Positions 52,657 to 63,312 of a stretch of 64,000 nucleotides of DNA are shown piece after piece (positions within the stretch are counted from its first letter, which is position 1; the number at the start of each line of letters is the position of its first letter). The stretch covers positions 4,123,973 to 4,187,972 of the forward strand of contig WBVU01000003.1 of the NCBI GenBank assembly GCA_009192285.1, read 5' to 3'. Under the pieces are notes generated by a model. That model worked only from the letters and a program-made list of their open reading frames with translations, was not told the DNA's origin and searched no databases. This DNA is from Morchella semilibera (lineage: Eukaryota > Ascomycota > Pezizomycetes > Pezizales > Morchellaceae). The translations under genes and the position numbers were made by a program.

Positions 52657-52939
52657 AAGCATTCAAAAAGACCACCCTTTCCCCCCTACTCTATTCCATC
52701 GGTTTTTAACCTATAGAGATAAGAAAAGAATTAAAACATATTCAGGAAGCAGGAGCATACTCTTTATTTCTTGGTTTATAGATGTCATACTATATTCTAA
52801 TACAGGAGAGTCATAGATTCCAAAGCTCAGCAGTTTCTACAGGGTCCAGCGGGGAAAATTAAGACACCTTTCCCCCATACTATATAATCAGTTTTGGAGC
52901 TATGGAGATAAGAAATAGATAAGAGCATAGCTAGAATTC

Positions 52940-53047
52940 TATTAGCAAGACTTTATTTGTCTCCTGATATCTCCTGAACTTCAGGAAAGTTTCAGGAGAC
53001 CCGAAAGACTGTTGGGAGACTCCAATCACAAGTTCTGTTTGCTGATG
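52940..53047 (+). mobile_element. M1 MITE copy 7 (decayed, internally deleted)
   Basis: The left end has decayed to TATTAGCAAGACTTTATTTG (C to T changes); the right end is GTTTGCTGATG. 108 bp. Confidence 0.7.
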
Positions 53048-53157
53048 TCAGGAGTATGCGCCTTATTTTTTAGTTTGTAGAAGCTCCAGTAAGTTGCAAG
53101 TTCTTGATGTTAATAATATGAAATCTTGAATATTTTCTCCTTCTAATAGCACTCACG

Positions 53158-53728
53158 ATGTCTATATCTTCTACTTCCTCCTGGCCTATCTGTAACAGAC
53201 TTTCAGTTTGGGACAAATTTATTAATAATTATCGAGCTAATTGGCTTGATTGTATCTTTTGTTTATTCAGTCTCGATATGTCTATGTAAGTCAATACTCT
53301 TTTATGTGCAGCATGCATTTCTGTTCTACAAGATCGTGGACACGAGTTCTGTGTTCAGGAACCCAATCCTATCAATCGAATTATCTCCTCTTTTAACAAC
53401 TGTTTACATAATAGTCGTAAATGTTCTCTAAACCGACTACCTCTCAAACGAGCAATAATTTGTCTTTTTTCCGATGAAAAGAATACTAGGACCTATAGTT
53501 CTTCTCCAATTCAACAAAACATCAAATGATTTCTACAAGATAAAGAAATAAAGAAAGAAAAAGTAAACAAAAAAAGGGAGACTAAGGAACATAGAAAAAC
53601 ACTTCTGGAGGAAATGAAAAGCCATCTGGAGAGGAAAATGAGTTTCATCAATCAGATTGAACTAGTTAAGTACGAACAAAAAACTATTCAGGAAGGATAC
53701 AAAAAATCAAAATCTATTGCAATCACAC
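53158..53728 (+). pseudogene. Family X relic copy 1: Cys-rich plus coiled-coil protein
   Basis: One frame from ATG at 53158 has two stops (TAA at 53287, TGA near 53527), both explainable by C to T change. The N-terminal part is Cys-rich: LDCIFCLF, TLLCAACISVLQDRGHEFCV, NNCLHNSRKCSLNRL. The C-terminal part is a Lys/Glu coiled coil (ETKEHRKTLLEEMKSHLERK). The Cys pairs might form a zinc site, which is inference. A diverged paralogue lies at 55014-58125. An LTR fragment cuts the 3' end. Confidence 0.5.
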
Positions 53729-53729
53729 C

Positions 53730-54047
53730 CCGTATTTCTCCCTACACTTTTTCCAAAACCTATTACTAATCCTCCATCAGCAAGCCTTCATTTGTCTCCT
53801 GGTGTCTCCTGAGTCTCAGGAGATTCAAAAAATATCCGGGGGTTTCAGGAGACTCTCAGGAGACCCGAGAGATTGTTGGGAGACTCCAGTCACAAGTTGA
53901 GTTTGCTGATGTCTCTGCAACTGAACTTCATAGAATCTAATGACGAAATCCTCATCTCATCTTATCTCTTCTTCGCTTAACGTTACTCCATTAGTTACGA
54001 CAGCGCTCCGACTACTGAACTCCTGGCACCGATACCAAAAAGCCAGG
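53730..54047 (+). mobile_element. LTR family L 3' fragment (carries M1)
   Basis: CACACCCCGTATTTCTCCCT to ATACCAAAAAGCCAGGATAA follow the LTR 3' half, with M1 copy 8 inside. Confidence 0.6.
53775..53911 (+). mobile_element. M1 MITE copy 8
   Basis: Full-length, 137 bp, TC on both sides. Confidence 0.9.
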
Positions 54048-54299
54048 ATAAGCTAAGCTATAATAGTTAAGCAATATTTCTCACTATAATAGATTATTAG
54101 CATCATCGAGCTGACTGATAGATTTATTACATTCTCTATTTTCAGCGGCATGCTTACTAGTATCACTGAACTGATCAAGGCTATTGTGAGATTTGCAAAA
54201 ATCTATATTGAATATTAAAAATAGGATATGAATAGTAGAAAATATTATTATTTTATGAAAATTGATGTAATTTATCTATAAATTCTATGATAACAAATC

Positions 54300-55000
54300 A
54301 TTCTTGTATATAATGATTCATATCTCCACCAGCTTTCCAGATAACCTGGTGATTTATTATTAGAAATAAATTCCGATAGTGGTACCTTCATTTCTATATC
54401 ACAATGATAAAATTCGACATCTATGAATTCTGCTGTTTATAAAATGGTAAATACACAGTATCATCACACCTTTTTAGTTATAGCCTCAAGTCTCAGTCAA
54501 TTCTTACTCAAACCTGACAATTTCAAAATAGAATTGAAGCTAAATAGTAGTACTTTAAATTTCATGTTCTTACAATATCATGTGACACTTGTGCATTCCG
54601 GCATTACAGAAATAGTAAAAACTCAATATCAATAGACTCTTTTAGTTATAGCTTTATATTTCAGTTTGCCTTCATTCTAATACAATGGTTTTTGGTTCAG
54701 ATTAAAGTTAAAGACTGGTACTTTCATTTTCATGTTTTAATAATAGAATGTGCCATATGTGTATAGCACAATTTATAAAATAGTAAATACCTGACACTAT
54801 AAGAGTCTTTTATTTATGTTCCTATATCTAAATTAGTTTTTATAATAATCTGATGATTTTAGATTCAAATTAAAGCGAAAAAGTATTACTTTCATTTATG
54901 TGTCTCAACAATAGCATATAAGGTATGTGTGATATGATCTTGAAAAAATAGTAAAAATCCGTCACTATATAGTCTGACACTATGATTTTCATTTTTTCAA
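54300..55000 (+). repeat. AT-rich tandem array with exact 168-bp period
   Basis: The phrase AAAT(A/G)GTAAA(T/A)A starts at 54442, 54610, 54778 and 54946, i.e. three successive spacings of exactly 168 bp. Aligned units also share GGTACTTTCATTTTCATGTT and CTTTTAGTTATAGC-like segments, with heavy substitution but almost no length change. The frame at 54423-54635 is part of this array. Confidence 0.8.
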
Positions 55001-55250
55001 TTTGATAGCAACCACAATGACTAACTCCACTCTCCTTCCTATATATTTTCCTGGCCTGTCTCTCATAGAGTCTTATTTTGAAGTAAATTTATTAATAAAC
55101 ATTGAACTAATTAAATTGATCGTACTTTTTGTTTACTCAGCCTCTATGACTTTATACAAATCAATACATTTATATGTACAACATAGATTTCTACTCTACA
55201 AAATCATAAATACCAGTTCTATATTTAAATACTTTATTCTAGCAATCGAG

Positions 55251-55850
55251 TGTTTCAGCGTCTTGGTATGTGTTCCAGTTTTCAGTATTTTTAAAGTTAT
55301 TTAGACTTATTGAGTTCAAGTTATCCTAAGCGAGGATATGAAAGAGATAAGGTAATTTAGTTGTCATATGGTTCCATGAGATTTGACTGCAGGAAGGATT
55401 GTTAATAGGATTTGAGAGATGGTGTTGGAACGAATACGAAGTGTGGCAGCATGTAGTGTCTTTAAAATTCTACGAGCTGATGTGTGAGTCATACTAAACC
55501 GGTGAAGGAGAATGTTAAATGGTTGGTATAGACTTTTTCTTTAGTTCTTTTGTTTCTCTTCCTATCGTCTTCTTGTCATCATAGTATATGAGGATATACT
55601 CCCAGCCATAGGTATAGATAGTTCACACCGATACTTGCCTTCACAAAAGGTTACTCCATAGTTTGTGCCTATCCTCGCTTGAGGTTCTTACTTGGTCCTC
55701 ACTCTCTCTACTTTGTCTTCCTCTTTATCTTTATCTTTGCGTTTGCCATCGCGCCTATCTTATGCTCCATGAGTCCTGGCTGTAACCTTCGATCTCATCT
55801 GTATTATCAGTTTCATTTGTCCTTCTGATAGTTGTAATCACCCCGTAACA
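55251..55850 (-). mobile_element. Solo LTR family L in family X, decayed
   Basis: From TGTTTCAGCGTCTTGG to CACCCCGTAACA, 600 bp. The flanks TCGAG and TCAAG are a 5-bp duplication with one G-to-A change. The uninterrupted copy 1 confirms the breakpoint. Confidence 0.75.
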
Positions 55851-56233
55851 TCAAGTTACCTCCTCCTATAATAACCCTACATGTAAGAATCGTAAATACT
55901 CTCTAAACCCTCGAGCTCTAAAAAAAAAAGTTATTACTCTCTGGCAAAGAAGATACTAGCACCGATAGTCCTTCTCTATTCCTTACAGATATAAAACGAT
56001 TCCACAAGATAATATTCCAGCGTTTTGGCATCGCTCCCGATGGTTATATAGTCAGAGCGTTGTCAAGATTAATGTAGTTATGTTAAACGAGGATGAGGTG
56101 AGATGAGGTGTGACTGTAGTCATTTGTTTCTACAAGGTTCGGTTGCAGGTAAAATTGGTAATAGGTTGTGAGAAGATGGTGGGGGGAAATATGAGGTATG
56201 ATGTCAGTTGGTTTCTGGAGGATTTTATGGTTC

Positions 56234-56330
56234 CATCAGCAAGATTTTGTTTGTCTCCTGATACCTCCTAAGTCTCAGGAGACCCGGGGGACTGTTGGGA
56301 GACTATAGTCACAACTTGAGTTTGTTGATG
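56234..56330 (+). mobile_element. M1 MITE copy 9 (97 bp, deleted)
   Basis: CATCAGCAAGATTTTGTTTG to GAGTTTGTTGATG, with about 40 bp of the core missing. Confidence 0.8.
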
Positions 56331-56504
56331 CCGATGTATAAATCATAATCGGACTGATAGAGAAGGATGTTAAATAGCGGGAGTAAACTTTTCCTTTAGT
56401 TTTTTTTTTTTCTCTCTGTCCTGTCTTCTTGTCATCATCGTACATAAGGAATTACTTCTATCTATAGCCATAGTATTTTGTCCTCAAACTCGCTTTTACA
56501 AAGG

Positions 56505-57023
56505 TATTACGGCATGGAGCGATATCTAGAGTTATTGTGGAAAGAGTGATTAGTTAGTTTTTTTTCCTATGTTTGATGGGATTCTATAATAAAGATTGAG
56601 ATCGGAGTTATGAGTTGGTAATTCGGCTAGGTTTGAGATCAGATATAAGAGTCTTGAAAGGTTCTATGGGTTTCTGTACAGGGATGATTGGGTTAGTCAT
56701 CGGGTATGAATATAGGATATACATAGAGGCCTTGCCCTCTCTTGTAGATAGCCTTTTTCTTCTCCATGTCAGCTTCTTGTCCTTTTGGTCAATACATACT
56801 TTATCACTCTTAGTAACACCAGGACGTTCCTTTTATCCCCTAAGGTACAGAAGAATACTCATAGTTTCTGCCTCGGCTATAGCTTTTGCACTCTTGTATA
56901 CCTCGCTCATCGTTTTGTCTCGCTTTGCTTCACTTTATGTTGCTTTGTTTGCCTCGCCTTGCTCTGCTCTTGTGGTATATCTTGGCTTGTTCCTGCCCTT
57001 GTATTTGTTTTGCTCAGTGATAC
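56505..57023 (-). mobile_element. Family C TIR element, copy 5, inside LTR
   Basis: From TATTACGGCATGGAGCG to TTTTGCTCAGTGATA with TA at each end, 519 bp. LTR sequence continues on both sides. The frames 56615-57039 lie inside it. Confidence 0.75.
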
Positions 57024-57082
57024 AAGGATGACTCTATAGTTTCTCCTTATCCTCGCTCTGGGCCTTGCCTGGTCCTCACTTT

Positions 57083-57704
57083 CATCAGCGAACTCAACTT
57101 ATGACAAGAGTCTTCCAATAGTCTCCCGAGAGTCCTGGTATCACGGCTCCGCCTCCTGTACCTCGCCTTCCACCAAAGCGTCTCTGGAACAGAGTTGTTG
57201 GATAGTATCGATCGATGTCGAAAGTAGAATGATGGGTTAGGAAGGAGCTCAGGTAATGAAATGTAAGCGCTAGGAAAGATTGAGTAGTAACGGGATAGAA
57301 TTAGGGTTATCGGGAATAGCATGGGTGGTACGGAAGTGTAGTGGTTTCTATGGGATTCTACGGTATGAGTCATCGGTGCGGGGGGATAGTTGTATATATA
57401 GTGTTCGTTCTTTCCTATGTCTTTGCCTCTTCAGGCAACGTCTTCTTTCTGTTAGCAATCTATTACTTTGGCTTCGGCCCTTCTGTCTACGCTTCGTCCC
57501 TGAACCTGAACCTGAACCAGCCCCGCCTCGGGTGTATCCTGAGCCAACCCCGTCCTGTACTTGTTCCTGGAAGTGTACTCCACCTCGTCTCTGAAGTTCA
57601 CCTCGTCTCGTCTCTGAAGTTTACCCCGCCCCGTTAGACCTGGAGATTTTTTGAGTCTCCTGAGACTCAGGAGACATCAGGAGACAAATCAAGTCTTGCT
57701 GATG
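57083..57704 (-). mobile_element. M1 MITE copy 10, split by a G element
   Basis: M1 halves CATCAGCGAACTCAACTTAT...GAGAGTCCTGG (57083-57138) and GACCTGGAGATTTTTTGAGT...GTCTTGCTGATG (57637-57704) surround a family G element at a TA. The whole is flanked by TT on both sides. Confidence 0.85.
57139..57636 (+). mobile_element. Family G TIR element, copy 2, inside M1
   Basis: TATCACGGCTCCGCCTCC to GCCCCGTTA, 498 bp including a TA at each side. Matches copy 1 (45078-45705) in reverse, including TATATATAGTGTTCG and GCAACGTCTTCTTTCTG. Frames at 57280-57637 lie in it. Confidence 0.8.
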
Positions 57705-58125
57705 TTCTCTGCCTTACCCTGCATTTGTTTGTCTCTATTTTTGCCTTTGCCTTCAGTGGTGCCTGTGCTTATGCCCGCTCGGTATCTTCGCTGCTCCTGG
57801 TTATACCCCTCGAACTCTTCTGTATCATTATTGTCATCTGTTAGATTGCGTCTCGATTATTCTATAACAAATAAAAAAAGAAAAAAAGAAGGAGTAAACA
57901 AAGAAGGGAGAACTAAGAGAAAATAAAAAATTTCCAGAGGAAATGAAATACTATTTGGAGAGGAAAATAAATTTCATTGATTAGATTGAAAAAATTAAAT
58001 ATGGACAGGCAACGATCAGGGAGAAATACAAAAAACAAATTACCAGTTATAAAAATTTGATTTCTAAAACGGATATGTTTGTATTAGAACTTATTGAAAA
58101 GCTACTTAAGTTGAATCTCTAATAC

Positions 58126-58880
58126 TTTGTACCTTGGTCATATAATTAAATTAATAGTTCACTCCTAAATATAAGAGCATCGGCTCCCAGCACCTGCGCA
58201 TCAACATTAAATAGTACTAATATAATATATATATACCAGATTTCTTTATTAATCTGACATATTCTATATATATCGACCTCTTGATAACATTGTTACTTGT
58301 ATTACATAATTGAAATGAAGTTCAGCCACAAGCCCGTATTACAAGTGTACACGTGTGACTGTCTTGTCGACTTCTGATGTGACGGTTTCTTTCTTATTGG
58401 AGTTGGTAGAACTACATCTATTAATGTGGCTTAAGCTTTGTATCATTAGAAAGTAGGGTAATATAATAGTTTATCCTTGGCACACGCACATAGCAAATGA
58501 ACACAGCAATCAATCGAGACGCCATATAAAGATATATAATAAGTTACTACATGTACTCTATCAGGTGTCGCCGGTAACCCCCCCCAATAGGATTCAGATG
58601 TCGCGGTACCTACTCTTCACTATAACCTCCAGGCGCAATCAGTTATACTTCCACCAAGACAGCCCAGTTCAAAATTCGATACATACAAAGGAAACACACA
58701 TCGATCCCAGAATAAGGCCATTGAGGCGGGGTGATACAAGGTACATGTAGGTACATTTTGTGCCCCCCCCCCCCTCCCTAGAACCTTTAGATCTACATAA
58801 ACTGCCTATCCCCCCATGAGTGAACAGGACTGAGGAAACCCCCCCCCCCCAAACCCCCCAAACCTCTACGCTTTATAACT
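58126..58880. other. Non-coding flank with two poly-C tracts
   Basis: AT-rich to about 58550, then C homopolymers at about 58764-58776 and 58839-58850. No supported gene. Confidence 0.5.
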
Positions 58881-58892
58881 ATCAATATGATT

Positions 58893-59823
58893 GACCCTGG
58901 AAAGATAATGTTCAGTGGGGAGAAGGAGATGTTATCTGCCGACCAAGCCATTGGACAGACGTTGCCACCTTTTTCCTAGCAAACTATGCTCTCCATGCTT
59001 TCACAGTCTTGACAGAACCGGGCAGTGGTGCGTTTATCACGATCTGCGATTGCCTTCGTGCTATCCTACTCCCATACACTGGATCATTGAAGGCCCTTAT
59101 TTACATCTTTGAGTTTGCAATCAGCGGTAGCACTACCTTGGACAAGGCGAAAAGAGCCCGTTCTTTATGCATGGTTGTACCGAAAGGTCAGTATTTCAGA
59201 TCGTGAGTAATTATAAGCTCCCTTCTTTCTTATAATATTGCGCAAAATTCCCATGTCGTCCCCCGTCCCACATTTTTCTACCAGGACGAGGCAGGTTAAA
59301 AAGAAGGCCATGCATCTCCGAGTACCCTACAAGCTGGCTCTAGACAACATGATATTATTAAAGTCTGACTTGCCACCAAGGAAAGGCTCGGGTTTATATC
59401 ACCCAGTCCCCCCGGTGTACACGGACAGCATCCAATTCCGTGTCGGAACTACGCCAATACATTCTGCAAAGAGTTTTGGTCTCGGACCATGAGCAGAGGT
59501 GTGAGCATATTGGAAAGCCCGGAAGACGGATATCGTTACCAGCCCAAGATAGCCCCCGTACCGATATTGTCTACTACCGAGGGAAGGTTGATGGTACGTA
59601 CGCTGCGAACGAGCCCGATTGGGTGAGGGGGTTCGAGTCCAATGTGTCCGGCGCTGTAGGTTATGCGTATGGCGATCCTGAGGACAAACGCCCCAGCATC
59701 ACGAGCACAGAGTCTCTTCCAATCAACATCCTCTTGTTGCTCTTACTCATAGCACCATATGTCATCATTGGTTACATGACCGGCTTTCAGCAGGGGAACA
59801 GCACTAGCAGTCAGCGCTTTTAG
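58893..59823 (+). CDS. Conserved-type fungal membrane protein, multi-exon
   Basis: An exon reads CRPSHWTDVATFFLANYALH, AFTVLTEPGSGAFITICDCL, RAILLPYTGSLKALIYIF and RARSLCMVVPK (about 58895-59190). This matches the style of an ascomycete hypothetical family with a Cys-x-x-x-x-W...FFLxNYxxHAxTV...PG motif and membrane-inserting segments; I recall the pattern but have no name. The exon is followed by a GTGAGT donor at 59203-59208 and an acceptor CTACCAG at 59277-59283, joining at phase 2 to RTRQVKKKAMHLRVPYKLAL. A later frame (59440-59823) ends in a hydrophobic helix INILLLLLLIAPYVIIGYM near the C-terminus. How these join, and the true start, remain uncertain. It is likely a real gene. Confidence 0.55.
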
Positions 59824-61790
59824 ATTGTCTCCTCTCTCGTCCTGGGCCAGATATTCACCATTCTGATTCAACACGTCCTTGGTCGCGTCGATAACCTTCT
59901 CATTAGATACTTTGGCAATATGCTGGATGAAATATAATTTATTGCATCTGTTCCATCATTCTCTCGGCCCCCACCATAGGAGCGTTCTTCCAGGCCGCGC
60001 TGATGATTCGGCAGGATGATGTGTGCGTGGGGATGTGATTTTTTTTTCTTTCGGGTGTGTGTGTCCCGGGACCACTGTGTTCCAGTACCCCCGATCTTGG
60101 GATTTTCCGGTGTTAGCTTTTGTTGGCCGTGCTGGCTCTGAGCAACTATTGTTTTGACGATACTCCTCATGTTATCCAGGAGGTAAAGCATCATACCGCA
60201 TCAGAAAAGAGCTCCGAAAGCGCGGGAGAATGAGGTCACACAATGCCACATATCCTTAGACGGCGAGCTGGCAGTGTTGATAAGCTTAGTTTTGGTTTCT
60301 TGTTGTTTAAAAGTATAATACATGTCATATATACATCTGGATATCGATACATACATATCGTTCTCGGATGGTTTGGTTCCGACAAAAGGCGGTGGAATCC
60401 TATTGAATTGGGATGAGATGCGAATAATCTTTGGGATAGGTGTTAATGGATCTAGGCTTCTAGGCGCTAGATAGTATGATGGACTTGATGAGAGTAATTA
60501 CTGGCATTTTTTGTGCTGGGTAGGTCCGATCTTGTATATATCTCCCGCAGCTTCGAATTGTAACGACTCCTAGCTTGAAATAGGCATCTACACGGAAACT
60601 CCGATACATATTGGACTATCCAGCAAGGCATATTGATTTATATAGCGTACCTGAATATACATGTATTGAGACCTAGAACATGGCCCAACATATACGCGCG
60701 GAAGGTGATGGCTGCCAAGGGTTCCGCCTATTGAACATAATCCCCAAAACATGAGGCTCAACATAAAATTGCCAAGAACCGAGCCCAAGTTGCCAAGAAT
60801 TGATGAGCCTCAAGATGAAATTGCTCTTGGCAACCGATGTCCGTCTACTTCCGGGCCAGAGGTCCCCTTAGTCGGTGGCGCAATCACAGAACTCACAGCA
60901 CCTGCCAATTGTGCTCCCCGAGGGCAAGATAGTAATAAAACGACGAGCATGACCGAGTGATAGCCCATGACCAGGAGCACGGCGCATTAGAGCTTGACAG
61001 CTAGCGGTGGCTCTCATAATACGAGTGTGGAAAGCCGGCGATTAACTCACAAGCGATTTGGGGATACTTTGCTGGCGGGAATAGGTTAATTTAATGCAAG
61101 GACACGGTCGCACAGCCAATAATTGCAACCCTCGCCCTGTCGTGAGTCTTGGCGTGAGTGATATTGTGTGATTAACTGTACGAATCTTGGGACGGGCATG
61201 GGCGTCATAGATGTAGGTTGCGTCGAGGACTTGGGGTTCATAGATAATAATATATCACCACAGTCAGATAGAATTAAATCGATATCAAAATAGGTCCATA
61301 TCATACTCTTCAGTGTTCATGTAGATGGATATTCATTTAATTATGTAGTTAGCATAAACATCATAACAAACAATCCCCCTAAACTCTTTTAGGCCATTAT
61401 GCAGTTTGAAAAACCGCAGTCGACTACAGTCCATGCAGTTCATGTCGTGCGTCGCATTGATGTCAGTGCCTGAGTTATAGAATTAGCGAGCTACGAGGTA
61501 CACAAGTGGGACCGAGACACCTCTACCACAGCCTGGCTATTTCCCTATCATGTTTGTAGTATACGTATACGTATGTATATTTCTCTTCGCTCTAGAGGCA
61601 CCTCGACGGCTGTATGCGGTGACTATATATACGCAGTAGCTAATGGGCTGAGGCTCAAGGACACTTGATTAGGACACGAGGCACTATTATAGTTAGGACT
61701 ACTACTTAAGAGCAGAGTCCCATCGCTCCTCCTTGACATCCTTAAGCATACTACAACCTCACACACTCCTTCACTGCATATTATAACAAA
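59824..61790. other. Intergenic, no supported gene
   Basis: A short in-frame repeat (AAATTGCCAAGAA... twice, 60758-60800) lies in the frame 60751-60960 (LNIKLPRTEPKLPRIDEPQD), which could be a small exon but has no other support. TACGTATACGTATGTATA lies at 61562-61580. Confidence 0.4.
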
Positions 61791-61964
61791 ATGGCCCATC
61801 ACCCCAACTCCGTCATCACCTCCGAGCACCTCGGCGCGAGCCCCCTCACTGCGGACACGTTCCGACAGGAAATGCAACAGATATTGGGTACCTTCATGGC
61901 CGAAATGGGGGCGGAGATGAGGGCAGAGATCGTGGGCTCCGCGCAGAGATGCGGGCAGAGATAG
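61791..61964 (+). CDS. Small gene start, 57 aa or frameshifted larger protein
   Basis: ATG at 61791 in a strong context (ATAACAAAATGGCC) opens MAHHPNSVITSEHLGASPLT, then RQEMQQILGTFMAEMGAEMR, a helical Met/Glu-rich stretch. The frame stops at 61964 after AEIVGSAQRCGQR. A shift of one base near 61940 would continue as EMRAEIGALRER up to a GTACGT donor at 61981, repeating the MRAEI unit. So either a short protein, or a larger coiled-coil gene with a frameshift or unseen intron. The antisense frame 61623-61970 is a shadow. Confidence 0.45.
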   Translation: MAHHPNSVITSEHLGASPLTADTFRQEMQQILGTFMAEMGAEMRAEIVGSAQRCGQR

Positions 61965-62076
61965 GTGCACTCCGTGAAAGGTACGTTCCTCATTATATCA
62001 AAGGCCTCTCGCCCCCAGCCCCCTATCTTTCGTACTCATACCCTCCACTGTCCTCGCAATTTTTAGCGTCTTCGGA

Positions 62077-62143
62077 CGTAACTGCTATTGCATGCCATAC
62101 AAAAGATAGCTTTGGCGAGTGTATGCAATAGCAGTTGCGTGAG
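62077..62143. mobile_element. F-core foldback element
   Basis: ACGTAACTGCTATTGCATGC and, from the right, ACGCAACTGCTATTGCATAC are inverted around a 25-bp loop containing AGCTTTGGCGAG. The core matches the elements at 10892, 36240 and 37439. Outer boundaries are not certain. Confidence 0.65.
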
Positions 62144-63179
62144 TATCTCGCCGACATGACAGTATATCCTGCCCACTCTTGCCATTACTGACAGAGCAAA
62201 ACAGCCAAATACTGCTACCGAGGCGCCTCCACAACTCCACGGCGAGCGACGGAGCCCCCCTGGGCTACCCGAGCGGGGTAGCGGTCGAACACAGTATGCC
62301 GGACACACGGCGCGATGTGTTGACGCTGAGCGGTAGGCTTAACTTCTCTCTCCTGCCACCCCCAAGGGTTAGTCCAGGTTGCTAACCAAGGGTGTTTGAA
62401 TTGATGGGCAGGCGAACGGTGTCAGCTAACCTCCGCGGTGCTTGGTCTCCCACTAGTCCAGGGAACCCGACGGTTGCGTCACGGAGGATGCGGTAATCCA
62501 CACTACAACCCTTTAGTGAATACGTATTATTAAGAGTTGACTAACGACATGTGGCAAAAGACTTAGAGAACAGATTAGCTGTTAAGAGACACTGTACTGA
62601 GTCGAGAGGAGAAGGCCTAAACCTCTCCCCTCATCATCAATCAAAGCAATAGCTATCAACCTCTGGTATTACTTCAGAGGGGGCAGATAGCAGACTACAG
62701 TCTCGGAAATGAAGGTAAAAATGTAACCGTGGGGCCACGGTATTCAGTCAAGGATACCAGTATAAACCAGCACCGTAAGTAGGATACCCTATCGATACCA
62801 CATCAATACCGTATTCTTATAGAATCACTAGCGTAATGACTTACTGTATTTGGGAGTTACCTTAACAGATTGAAGTTAGGGTTAGTTTCTTATACCCAAG
62901 CTGTAATCAGTCAGCCGAGTTTTCACATGTTTATTTCCTTGTTCAGTTTGTAATTAGAATTATAGAGGTTTTGCAGAGAAAAAATAACTTCGGCTCGTAA
63001 CCGGACACTTGATTGGTAGACAAGGACGATTGCCAAAGAATACCTCCAAAGAAGTGCAACTCTTGCTCCACAGGGCCGTTAATCAAAGTTGACCAACTTT
63101 TTGACTTCCCATAGTACAGGCAATGAGCTCTGGGTGCTTTCCCTTCTATTGTTAAGATTTTGTTCACCGTTATTTTGAA
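62144..63179. other. Intergenic with possible small exons
   Basis: CTGACAG at 62186-62192 could be an acceptor for a downstream exon of the 61791 gene (frame 62179-62385). No other gene is supported; the frame 62943-63299 (minus) starts at TTG and is doubtful. Confidence 0.35.
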
Positions 63180-63187
63180 TCCCTCCT

Positions 63188-63312
63188 TGTTGTAGCAAGC
63201 CAAATATTCGAGAAGATGCGGAGCAGTGGGAAGTACAAGCCGCAGCTGAAAGGTGGAACAAGCTTGTGGAGCTGCTTTCCGAGAATGGCTCGCACGCAAA
63301 AACAGGTTGGTA
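63188..63312 (+). CDS. Coding-like exon, unknown
   Basis: After an acceptor-like TTGTTGTAG at 63188-63196 the plus strand reads NIREDAEQWEVQAAAERWNK and LVELLSENGSHAKT, a clean amphipathic helix, with a stop at 63310. The GT at 63306 could be a donor. I could not connect it to other exons. 63313-64000 holds no feature I can support. Confidence 0.3.

Larger units (their letters stand above)
56013..57869 (-). mobile_element. Solo LTR family L carrying three further insertions
   Basis: Starts TATTCCAGCGTTTTGGCATC and ends TCGATTATTCTATAACA, with flanks GATAA/AATAA. Inside are M1 copy 9, family C copy 5, and M1 copy 10 which itself holds family G copy 2. Removing these leaves about 617 bp, the normal LTR length. 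Confidence 0.75.
55014..58125 (+). pseudogene. Family X relic copy 2, split by two LTRs
   Basis: Segments 55014-55250, 55851-56012 and 57870-58125 align in order with the copy at 53158-53728 once the two LTR insertions are removed. Compared with that copy, most differences are G to A or C to T, and codons such as TGG have become TGA or TAA. The last segment keeps the coiled-coil part (AGGAAATGAAATACTATTTG) and runs further than copy 1, to LLNL-like sequence and a stop near 58120. Confidence 0.6.

Noticed and set aside
56615-57039. Hydrophobic frames resembling multi-span membrane proteins
   Set aside because: They fall inside a family C element and do not continue in other copies.
57280-57637. 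Frames ending in EPEPEPAPP-like repeats
   Set aside because: They fall inside family G copy 2; the repeat is the CTGAACCTGAACC DNA repeat of that element.
59615-59645. GGTTCGAGTCC, a tRNA B-box-like string
   Set aside because: No A box at the right distance and no cloverleaf; it lies in a coding frame.
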